Shown here in pieces: positions 12,618 to 20,983 of a stretch of 64,000 bases of DNA. This DNA is from Theocolax elegans. Lineage: Eukaryota; Arthropoda; Insecta; Hymenoptera; Cerocephalidae. Made by a program: the position numbers and the translations under genes. The stretch is from positions 53,885,027 through 53,949,026 of the forward strand of contig CM047429.1 in assembly GCA_026168455.1 (NCBI GenBank), written 5' to 3'. The stretch's first letter is position 1. Each line of letters opens with the position of its first letter. A model generated the notes under the pieces. That model did not search any database. It was given only the letters and a program-made list of their open reading frames with translations, and was not told the DNA's origin.

Positions 12618-13975
12618 TTCGGGTAATTACCGCGACGCAATTTCGTTTTCCTTCATATTTTCTCGTTACGTTACGTTTACAAGAAATCCCCCGTGTGGTG
12701 AGTGAATGTATATTAATAATTTTATATTTTATTTGTGAATCTGCCCATAATTATTTTTCTGAAGTTGTTAGTGATTTGAAATTAATTTTTTTTTCTATTT
12801 TATATATATTACGTTTACCTCCAATATCTGTCCAATACTTGTCCAATATTGATATATTACATAATATTTCATATACATAAATATAATATTGTATTATTTC
12901 TTGTACTGCATAAACATATATTTATTGGAAGTAAACCTTATTTTCAGCTAGAGGAAAATTTTATTTTTAACATTATTGCTAGTAAACCTTATTTTCAGCT
13001 GGTGGAAAAATTTATTTTTAACATTATTGCTAGTAAACCTTATTTTCAGCTGGTGGAAAAATTTTATTTTTAACATTATTGCTAGTAAACCTTATTTTCA
13101 GCTGGTGGAAAAATTTATTTTCAACATTATTGCTAGTAAACCTTATTTTCAGCTGGTGGAATACTTTGTTTTCAGTGTTGCTGGTAATAATTCTTATTTT
13201 CAACTTGTAGAAAATTTTACTTTCTTTAGATTTGGTGGTAAAATTAGTTTCCCTCCCCAGAAATCAATTATAAGAATTTATCGCTTTATATATAATATTT
13301 CATATTTACTAAATAAATAGTGGTCTACGGGTAGAAAATTAACTTAAATAAAATAAATTTCGTTTGTACAAATATACAACGCAATAATATTTTCATTCAT
13401 TTATTAATTTCAAGTTAAATAATAATTTTTTTTCTTTTTGTCCTGTTGCAGAGTACTGAATTTTTTTTTTAAAAAACTTTTTTTTTCCATCAAGAACGTC
13501 ACAGAAGAAATTGGAAAACTTCCAACTAATTTTTTTTTCTTTTATAATTTTATATTTTTTAATTCTTTTTTTGAAATTGAGGAAGCGATTTTATATAACT
13601 GTTAACTACTTCCCCTCGATATTATAACGAAAAAAGAAGCTCCCCGAGACAAAATTAGTAGAAATTCTCCCTTGAAAAAGAAAACTGGTAGAAAAGCTCT
13701 CCTTTCTAGAAATACTAGTAGTAAAATTTTATTACAGATATTGGTGGTAAACCTTACATTTAAGAAGCTATACTTGTAATTAGTTATATAAATCACATCG
13801 TCGTATCACCCAATCACAGTTTTGGAATACTAATAACGTGCACCCTCGCTTATTTCGATTTTTCATTATATACAAAACCAAATAAGAGTTTGAAGAATCC
13901 TCTTAATTATACGTACGCCTTATTTGTTAAGTAATTAATTAGGACACTTGTAGTAGCAGAGTAAAAATAGCAGAT
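12618..13975 (+). other. Long untranslated leader of the retrotransposon
   Basis: This 1.36-kb, very AT-rich stretch between the primer binding site and the gag ATG holds a 51-bp repeat array (12931-13235) and several poly-T tracts. Small frames that read through the repeats encode a repeating YFQLV-type peptide, but one unit is 52 bp long and breaks the frame, so I do not call them genes. A leader of this length would be expected to carry packaging or regulatory signals. Confidence 0.6.
12931..13235 (+). repeat. 51-bp tandem repeat array in the leader
   Basis: Units start with GTAAACCTTATTTTCAG at 12931, 12982, 13033, 13085 and 13136, with a degenerate sixth at about 13183 and perhaps a seventh near 13233. 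Spacings are 51, 51, 52 and 51 bp. Each unit begins GTAAAC and contains a TTATTTTCAG run that resembles a splice acceptor. The same core recurs twice in the 3' region of the element (about 23688-23741), so it is probably a functional binding or processing motif and not a random duplication. Confidence 0.92.
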
Positions 13976-16900
13976 ATGACAGCTTATAGTAGAAAAGTTA
14001 ATTTATGGTTGAGAGAAGTATTAAAAGATCCAGAGGCCCTAGAGGCATTCGAGCGAATAGGCAGGAACGATCCACACAATTTAATAGTTCTACTTGACTC
14101 ACTTGGTCTACGAACTAGAGGAAAGAAAAGAACGTTAGTCAGTCGCTTATTCCGAGCCGGACTCAGACAAACGGACGCGACAGTCCCTTGGGATCCAGAA
14201 GTTGAAGAACGAGGGCTAGAGGCCCCAGTAACAACATTAGGCTTCGAATCGGATGGTTCAGAGGAACTACTAGCCTTACAATTGGAAGATGAAAAAAGGA
14301 AAGAGAATATCGGCAAAGAAGCCGGAAAATCAGACACAATAAATAACGAACCATCGACTAGCGGAACATCGAAACACCAAAACTGGGATCGAACGATAAT
14401 TCCAGTGACAATGGAAGAAATCATTGCGACCTCTACAACCACTTGCACAACACCAACGGTATCGATGGCCTCAACAATCGTGGGGAATGCAACACTAAGA
14501 ATGGTAGCAGTACAGAGAGGAATGATACAATCCACATCAGCGTCACAACGGATATTATTATCAAGTTCAAACCAGCGATTGGTGATACCAAATGAAGTCC
14601 AACGGTTAATAAATGAAAGTCTGAGACAAAATAATTTGGAACAACATAACATACAAAGAGTAAGTCCAGATTCCTCTCAACCATGCCTACAGAATATATC
14701 TCAAGATAGAACTAATGATAGACGGGAAGAAGAACATAGAAGTACCCAAACCACACCATACGCACCGTTACACGAAAGAACTCACAGTTTATACCCAGAA
14801 ATAGAAATAATCACACAAGATAACGCAGAAGCGTCTTCTGTTAACTCAGATGGTGACTTAGAATTGGAAAATAATAGAGAACTCGAATGTAACAGGAGCA
14901 ATGGAAATAATAATGAAGATAGGGAAAACTACGGCACTAACGTAGACTATACTGACAGAGAAGATAGAACACAAAAAACGACTACAAGTAATAATAGACT
15001 AATAGAATCTATCCCATCCGCCGGAAAAAGACTGCACCAATTCCTAGACATATTGGAGGACATGACAAAAATGAGCCATAAGACTAGCACACCGTCACAA
15101 CAGGAACGTTCACAACCGGTACAAAGGGTAGATCACGCAGTCCCCGATAATGCAAATGTAACCGAACAGAGAACGTATACAACACCTGTTCCTCCAACTA
15201 GGAAACCAGCACCTACAGGTAGAATACTAGAAAAAGAAAATGAAGAGAACGTTATATACGTAGGAGGAATCGAAAGCGAGAAGCACAAGAAAAAGAAACA
15301 AAAGAAAGGAACCAAGAATAAAAAACATGAAAAAACCAGAGAAAGTAATAAGAAAAGGAAGAATAAAAAGAAAAACAGAAGAAATGACGACAGTAGCGAA
15401 GAATCATCTGACGACAGTAGTGATAGTGAAAGTGAAGACGATAGTGACAGCCGAAGTGAAGACGACACAGACAGTACAAGCGACACAGATTCTGACAGGG
15501 ATTACCGGAAGACCCGTCATAATAAATCGAAAAAGTTCAATTTAGCCGAGAATGAAAAAATATTAAGATTATTTAAATCATGGAACCTGTCATTTACAGG
15601 AGAAGAAAAAGATAACCCAAACGAGTTTTTAACTAGGTTATCCAACTTTAGGAAGAATGTATTAATGTCAGATCGCCAATTCTTTAGAGGCCTCCCATGC
15701 ATTTTCACCAAACGCGCTAGTAGATGGTACGGTAACATACAGGATGAACTGAAACATAAAAAATGGGAAGACTTTTTAAAAGCATTTAAAGCCCAATTCA
15801 CGAAGAAAATATCCGAAAGCGACGTATGGGATGAAGCATGGAAGCGAACCCAAGGAAAGAACGAGAGCATCACAAATTATGTTGGATGCATAAAACATAT
15901 ATTCTCCTACTTGAAAACGTCACCTTCGATGAAAAGGCAAATTGACGTGGCCTGGCGGAATCTACGTCCTGAATATCGTCGCTATATGTCCGAGAAAAAA
16001 ATTAAAACGTATACAGACCTGGAGAAGTATGGGAGACGATACGAGGATTTGTTAGAACTAGATAAAAGGTTCAAACCACCTCCAACTCCCGAAAACTCGA
16101 AGATCCCGGAAGCGGTCGCCCCGGAATACGTTAAATTAAATAAAGTGTCGTCACTGGAAGAAAATTATACCGGAGTAAATTACGAAACGTGTCCCATTCA
16201 AAAGGAGTCATCGTCGAAACAAAAAGGCGGTAAAAAGGAAATAAAAAGAGAGGACAAAAAGAAGATAGACTCATCAATACACGCAACCATCGAACTACCA
16301 GTTGGACAACAAAACCCAACGGTAGCTGCAGTTGCAACACCCCAACAAGCCTCAAATTTTATACAGACTCAAAACGCTGGACAACCACCACAAAACTGGA
16401 CTAGGTGGTCCAATAATGGGACACGACAAAATTTCGTGAATAGCAGTAATTATAATAATGGGAACAATCCCAGAATCAACAATTATAATAATATAGGTAA
16501 TCCTAAGGGCGGTAACAGTTTTACAAATAGTAGAAATCCTAGGTATAACAATAGTGGTACGAACGCATATAGGAATAACGATAATCAAAATAGGAATTAT
16601 AACCAAAGTGGAACATGGAGAAATACCAATCAAATAGCCACGCCACAGAACTTGGGGGCGAGACCAAGAATAATGACTCAGGCAACACAAGGAAACAATA
16701 CGCTTCAAGACACTTTCGTCGGCGCTTGCTTCCACTGCAACCAAGTGGGTCATCGTGCATCGGAATGTCCATCAACCGTATGTTTCGTGTGCAAACAATC
16801 AGGACACAGAGCTAACACGTGTCCGAACCGTATGAGTCAACAGATCTTCGCATGCCAAGTCTGTGGACAGGCTGGTTATACCTTTTCTAATTGTCCAAAT

Positions 16901-17011
16901 TGCGCCCAATTAAGAGACAATTGGGGAAACGCCAATGCTGGGGTACAACAGGGACCGATCACCTCACAGCAGCTTCCCCAAGGGTCCCAACAATTCGACA
17001 ACAGGCAGTAA
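13976..17011 (+). CDS. gag: Gag polyprotein of the LTR retrotransposon
   Basis: This 1011-residue structural protein would assemble virus-like particles around the element RNA. Residues about 35-62 resemble a SAP motif (spaced Leu, G-L-x-T-x-G-K, then a basic helix). A long low-complexity part follows, then a Lys-rich patch (about 430-470) and a Ser/Asp-rich acidic run (about 471-512). The capsid-like region, about 520-690, has the spacing of Ty3/gypsy Gag (FLTRL, RASRWYG, W-F-x-A-F-K). A Q/N/G-rich linker precedes three zinc knuckles at about 918, 936 and 960. The first two are CX2CX4HX4C; the third has Tyr in place of His. The gene is much longer than the 300-500 residues usual for insect gypsy Gag. 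It ends inside the overlap with pol. The ATG follows the leader with no competing downstream start. Confidence 0.93.
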   Translation: MTAYSRKVNLWLREVLKDPEALEAFERIGRNDPHNLIVLLDSLGLRTRGKKRTLVSRLFRAGLRQTDATVPWDPEVEERGLEAPVTTLGFESDGSEELLALQLEDEKRKENIGKEAGKSDTINNEPSTSGTSKHQNWDRTIIPVTMEEIIATSTTTCTTPTVSMASTIVGNATLRMVAVQRGMIQSTSASQRILLSSSNQRLVIPNEVQRLINESLRQNNLEQHNIQRVSPDSSQPCLQNISQDRTNDRREEEHRSTQTTPYAPLHERTHSLYPEIEIITQDNAEASSVNSDGDLELENNRELECNRSNGNNNEDRENYGTNVDYTDREDRTQKTTTSNNRLIESIPSAGKRLHQFLDILEDMTKMSHKTSTPSQQERSQPVQRVDHAVPDNANVTEQRTYTTPVPPTRKPAPTGRILEKENEENVIYVGGIESEKHKKKKQKKGTKNKKHEKTRESNKKRKNKKKNRRNDDSSEESSDDSSDSESEDDSDSRSEDDTDSTSDTDSDRDYRKTRHNKSKKFNLAENEKILRLFKSWNLSFTGEEKDNPNEFLTRLSNFRKNVLMSDRQFFRGLPCIFTKRASRWYGNIQDELKHKKWEDFLKAFKAQFTKKISESDVWDEAWKRTQGKNESITNYVGCIKHIFSYLKTSPSMKRQIDVAWRNLRPEYRRYMSEKKIKTYTDLEKYGRRYEDLLELDKRFKPPPTPENSKIPEAVAPEYVKLNKVSSLEENYTGVNYETCPIQKESSSKQKGGKKEIKREDKKKIDSSIHATIELPVGQQNPTVAAVATPQQASNFIQTQNAGQPPQNWTRWSNNGTRQNFVNSSNYNNGNNPRINNYNNIGNPKGGNSFTNSRNPRYNNSGTNAYRNNDNQNRNYNQSGTWRNTNQIATPQNLGARPRIMTQATQGNNTLQDTFVGACFHCNQVGHRASECPSTVCFVCKQSGHRANTCPNRMSQQIFACQVCGQAGYTFSNCPNCAQLRDNWGNANAGVQQGPITSQQLPQGSQQFDNRQ

Positions 17012-20000
17012 ACGAAGAAAAGAAACAACACGAAAAATCATTTTTTGAAGAATTACAAGAAAAATTAAATCAAAAACCACAGAAAAAAGAGAAAGTTAAC
17101 TGGACAGACAGGATGAACGAAGTATTAAGAAAAACAATGGAAGAGCAAATGAAACTACCAAAAGCATCAAAAGAAATTAGTACGAAAATAATTACAAATT
17201 CGATGTCAGGATTAAATAGGGGAAACATTGCCGGGTGTAATAATAGTATCACCCTGAAATCGTTTACCCCAAGTAGAGAAGTAGTGGAAATTTTTGAGGA
17301 AGAACAAAAAGCCGATTCCAGTACCAAACCAATACTACTCTCAGCAATGGAGGATCTACATGAACAGATATATAGTAACGAGGATACCCAAAAACTTTAT
17401 ACTATAGATAAGGCCGGTATATTACTGAAGAATACTGCAGACTCTATAGATATATTGACAAAACGGGACACCTCAAAACAATCTGTCATTAAATCCCAAA
17501 ACGCTAAAAGAGAGATTGAGTTAGACTGGACGGAATGGCGGAAAATAGAAGACGAGAATAGAATTAAAGATAAAAATAATGGTAGTGAAAATATTAGAGG
17601 TAATGATGATAAAAATAGTAGAAAAAGCACGGATGAAAATAGTAGAAGTAAAAATACAGAAGTAATAGAGGAAATAGATAAAAGCTTTGGTAGTAAAAAC
17701 AATAAGAACGAAAACCTGGTAGATATTAACCTTAATAAAAATAAAAAAAAAATAGTAAAAGAAGAAATTGAAGTAACGGAAAAAGAAAAAAATGTAGCGG
17801 AAGCCAGTTTGGAAAATAGAGGTTTTGTTCGATTAAACATTGCAGGACATACGTTTAGAGGATTACTTGACTCAGGAGCCATGATTTCAGTAGCAGGACC
17901 AAAAGTAATCGAAAAATTCAAGGATAAACTGTTACCTTCTAATTCCTACGTCAAAAATGCCCATGGCGGAATAAGTAAATCTTTAGGGACATTGAAGTTA
18001 AATCTAGAAGTAGACGGACATGTTGATACGTTAGAACTCAAGGCCCAGCAAATATTCGAACACGATATCGTGCTAGGGAAAGACTTCTACGTAAAATGGG
18101 ATGTGGACGAAAGACACAAACATGGTCTGTGGCGTGTTCACGAAGGCCCTTGGCATAAAACGTATGGAGGTGAAGATACAGCGGAAGATCCAGTAATTTT
18201 TGCAGAATGTAATGGCATATCTGAAGTCACAAATCCTCAGCGACATAAAGTAGATAAACTAGTATCAAAGATACTACCGACACCGTCGAAAACTCCAGGA
18301 ATGACGGACATGATAGAACATCATATAGCCGTGATACCTGGATCACTACCAGTTCGCCATAAACTACGTAGAATGTCACCGGCAATGGTTCAAAACGCCC
18401 ATGAAGAAGTAGAAAGACTATGGAACGAAGGGATAGTAGAACAATCAGCAAGTGACTATACGAGTGCTCCTGTAATGGTCAAGAAATCGGACGGAACCTA
18501 TAGATTTTGCATAGACTACAGAGACCTAAATAAACAAACCATAAGAGATGCATACCCAGTACCCAACATGGACACAATCTTAGACAGGATGCGACATGCC
18601 CGTTTCATCTCAAAAATCGATTTGCGACAGGCTTTTTACCAAATTCCATTGGATAAATCCAGCAAACGATTTACTGCGTTCTCAGTTCCAGGCAAAGGTC
18701 TATTCCAATTCACCAGAATGCCCTTCGGACTAACAAATGCTCCAATGACGTTCCAACGCCTGATAGATGCTCTATTCGGACCGGAATACGTACCTTACGT
18801 ATTTGGCTATTTGGACGACATTATCATAGCAACGGAGACGTTCGAAGAGCATATACGATGGTTAGACGAGGTATTAAGGAAATTAGTGAGACACGGACTG
18901 ACTGTGAACCGAGAAAAATGTGAATTTTGTTGTTCTAGTGTTACATATTTGGGTTATGTATTAGATAAAGATGGTTTAAGACCAGATCCAGACAAAACGG
19001 CTCCGATACGAGACTACCCAGCCCCTAGAAATATCAAAGAATTACGAAGGTTCCTTGGTATGGTAGGTTGGTATAGTCGATTTCTCGATAAGGACTCAGA
19101 AATAAAGATTCCACTATTGAAACTACTAAAGAAAGATCTCGCATGGAAGTGGGAAGAAGAGCAACAAGAAGCTTTCGAAACCCTAAAACAGGCGTTGATA
19201 AAAGCACCCGTCCTAGCACGACCAGATTTCTCAAAACCATTTTGTCTCCAAACTGACGCGAGTAACTATGCAATCGGCGCAGTACTCACTCAAGATTTGA
19301 ACGACGGCGAACACCCGATCGTGTACATAAGTAGGGTATTAACGGCAGCAGAAAGGAATTACTCCACAACCGAAAAAGAATGCCTAGCTGTCCTATGGGC
19401 AATAAAAAAGTTAAGACCTTACTTAGAAGGATACAAATTCACCGTCATTACAGATCACAGTGCACTGCGTTGGCTGAAAAATCTCCGCGATCCAACAGGA
19501 CGACTAGCGCGATGGGCGCTAGAAATGATGCAATGGGATTTCGAAGTCATACATAGACGGGGAGCTCTGAACCACGTTCCGGACGCTCTTTCTAGAATGT
19601 ACGAAGAAGATGGTAGCACAATAAAAAATAATTTAGTAGAAGCAGCAGCGTTTGAAGAAATTAAAGATGAATGGTATAGTAGAAGATTAAAAGAAGTCGA
19701 ACAATTCCCGGAAAGGTATCAAAGTTGGAAAATCGAAGATAATTTATTATATAAATTCCGCAACGATCCTCTCCTGGACCCGATCACCAATAGAGAAGAA
19801 AATTGGAGATTAGTAGTACCAGAAAATTATAAAGAAACAGTTTTAAAAGAAGCACATAACTTACCATCGGTAGGCCATACAGGTATCGAAAAGACTTATG
19901 ATCGCATTGCTCGAGACTATTACTGGCAAGGCATGTGGCACGACGTAAATCAATACGTGAAACAATGTGCAACATGTCAAGCATACAAAATTCCGCAGAC

Positions 20001-20904
20001 TGGTCAACATGGACTTATGGGAACGAGGGTGGTAGACAGACCTTGGTGTATCGTAGCGGTGGACCTTATGGAATTTCCACCGAGTAAAAGCCAAAATAAA
20101 TACTTAATAGTCTTCCAAGACCTATTTACAAAATGGATAGAGGTAAAACCAATAAGGAAAGCCGACGGAAAATCCGTATCTAAAGCCTTGGAAGACTTAA
20201 TACTATTTAGATGGGAAACCCCGGAATATTTGCTATCGGACAACGGAAAAGAGTTCGATAATAAATTCCTAAAGTCCGTACTCGACGAATATGGCATCAA
20301 ACACGTCACCACCCCACCGTACCACCCACAAGGTAATCCCGTGGAACGTTGCAATCGCACATTAAAAACGATGATCGCGATGTTCGTGAAAAACGACCAC
20401 CGTACATGGGATGAACACATACATGAATTTCGACACGCTATAAATACGGCGGTACAAGCCTCAACGAAGGTTTCCCCCGCATTTTTAAATTATGGACGAC
20501 ACCCTAATCCCGTGAAGAGTTTAAGAAGAGAAGTAGAAGAAAAGAAACCCATATTAAAAATTGACCCGGAGATCTGGATTAATCGAGCTAAGAGATTAGA
20601 TGCCCTTAGAGACCTCGTTGCAAAACACCTCGACCAAGCTCACATAATCCAAAAGAGATCTTACGATAAAAATAAACGACACGCGGAATTTAAAATAGGA
20701 GACTTAGTAATGAGGAAAACCCACCTGCTTTCAAACGCAGCTAATAAATTTTCGGCAAAACTAGGAGCGAAATATGAAGGCCCCTTCGCAATTTTAAAAA
20801 TCCTATCCCCAACCGTATACCTTTTAGATATAGATTCGGGTAGGAAAAATGCGAAGGTGCACGTTTCGGATTTGAAGAAATATATTCCTCCCAGGTTGCA
20901 TTGA
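16891..20904 (+). CDS. pol: Pol polyprotein: protease, reverse transcriptase, RNase H, integrase
   Basis: The frame has 1337 codons, but translation most likely enters by -1 frameshift near 16930 and does not start at the first Met. After a charged Lys/Asn-rich linker come an aspartic protease (D327-S-G-A), then reverse transcriptase (FRFCIDYRDLN, KIDLRQAFYQIP and the catalytic Y640-L-D-D). RNase H follows (QTDAS, a TEKE glutamate and TDHSALRWL). The integrase has an H-H-C-C zinc domain ending in CATC near residue 1025 and a D-D-E triad: Asp in VAVDLM (about 1057), Asp in SDNGKEF (about 1116) and Glu in PVERCN (about 1151). A C-terminal GPF-type domain without a chromodomain ends the protein. 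This domain order is diagnostic of Ty3/gypsy. All catalytic residues are present and no stop interrupts the frame. Confidence 0.96.
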   Translation: MSKLRPIKRQLGKRQCWGTTGTDHLTAASPRVPTIRQQAVNEEKKQHEKSFFEELQEKLNQKPQKKEKVNWTDRMNEVLRKTMEEQMKLPKASKEISTKIITNSMSGLNRGNIAGCNNSITLKSFTPSREVVEIFEEEQKADSSTKPILLSAMEDLHEQIYSNEDTQKLYTIDKAGILLKNTADSIDILTKRDTSKQSVIKSQNAKREIELDWTEWRKIEDENRIKDKNNGSENIRGNDDKNSRKSTDENSRSKNTEVIEEIDKSFGSKNNKNENLVDINLNKNKKKIVKEEIEVTEKEKNVAEASLENRGFVRLNIAGHTFRGLLDSGAMISVAGPKVIEKFKDKLLPSNSYVKNAHGGISKSLGTLKLNLEVDGHVDTLELKAQQIFEHDIVLGKDFYVKWDVDERHKHGLWRVHEGPWHKTYGGEDTAEDPVIFAECNGISEVTNPQRHKVDKLVSKILPTPSKTPGMTDMIEHHIAVIPGSLPVRHKLRRMSPAMVQNAHEEVERLWNEGIVEQSASDYTSAPVMVKKSDGTYRFCIDYRDLNKQTIRDAYPVPNMDTILDRMRHARFISKIDLRQAFYQIPLDKSSKRFTAFSVPGKGLFQFTRMPFGLTNAPMTFQRLIDALFGPEYVPYVFGYLDDIIIATETFEEHIRWLDEVLRKLVRHGLTVNREKCEFCCSSVTYLGYVLDKDGLRPDPDKTAPIRDYPAPRNIKELRRFLGMVGWYSRFLDKDSEIKIPLLKLLKKDLAWKWEEEQQEAFETLKQALIKAPVLARPDFSKPFCLQTDASNYAIGAVLTQDLNDGEHPIVYISRVLTAAERNYSTTEKECLAVLWAIKKLRPYLEGYKFTVITDHSALRWLKNLRDPTGRLARWALEMMQWDFEVIHRRGALNHVPDALSRMYEEDGSTIKNNLVEAAAFEEIKDEWYSRRLKEVEQFPERYQSWKIEDNLLYKFRNDPLLDPITNREENWRLVVPENYKETVLKEAHNLPSVGHTGIEKTYDRIARDYYWQGMWHDVNQYVKQCATCQAYKIPQTGQHGLMGTRVVDRPWCIVAVDLMEFPPSKSQNKYLIVFQDLFTKWIEVKPIRKADGKSVSKALEDLILFRWETPEYLLSDNGKEFDNKFLKSVLDEYGIKHVTTPPYHPQGNPVERCNRTLKTMIAMFVKNDHRTWDEHIHEFRHAINTAVQASTKVSPAFLNYGRHPNPVKSLRREVEEKKPILKIDPEIWINRAKRLDALRDLVAKHLDQAHIIQKRSYDKNKRHAEFKIGDLVMRKTHLLSNAANKFSAKLGAKYEGPFAILKILSPTVYLLDIDSGRKNAKVHVSDLKKYIPPRLH
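16924..16988 (+). promoter_or_regulatory. -1 ribosomal frameshift signal between gag and pol
   Basis: GGGAAAC at 16924-16930 lies in the gag frame as G GGA AAC, the canonical X XXY YYZ arrangement. The pol frame is exactly -1 to gag and is open across this point. Downstream, 16951-16956 (GGGACC) can pair with 16983-16988 (GGTCCC). A first stem is possible either as 16936-16940 (TGCTG) with 16967-16971 (CAGCA), or as 16938-16943 with 16976-16982. Both choices cross the second stem and so form a pseudoknot, beginning 5-7 bases after the slippery site. The heptamer is known to work in retroviruses such as visna and MPMV. Its use here is inferred. Confidence 0.82.
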
Positions 20905-20983
20905 TGAATGTAAAATAAAGAGTAAATAATTCAAAGTTTTTTTTTGTTGAAGATTCGAATCGTTTGATTTATATGTTTCAGAA
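20905..20983 (+). promoter_or_regulatory. Pol-ORF3 spacer with splice-acceptor-like end
   Basis: This short spacer has AATAAAG soon after the pol stop, a run of nine T residues, and a pyrimidine-rich end TTTATATGTTTCAG at 20981. The AG is followed by only two bases before the ORF3 ATG at 20984. This is what a 3' splice site producing a subgenomic mRNA for the downstream gene would look like, as for env in insect errantiviruses. Splicing is an inference. Confidence 0.5.

Noticed and set aside
12849..13320. Repetitive YFQLVEKFIF-type peptide frames in the element leader
   Set aside because: They arise because the tandem unit is mostly 51 bp. One 52-bp unit breaks the frame, and the composition is just translated AT-rich repeat, so this is not a gene.
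13984..14652. 222-codon minus-strand frame opposite gag
   Set aside because: Shadow of gag codon usage, with no independent motif or start context.
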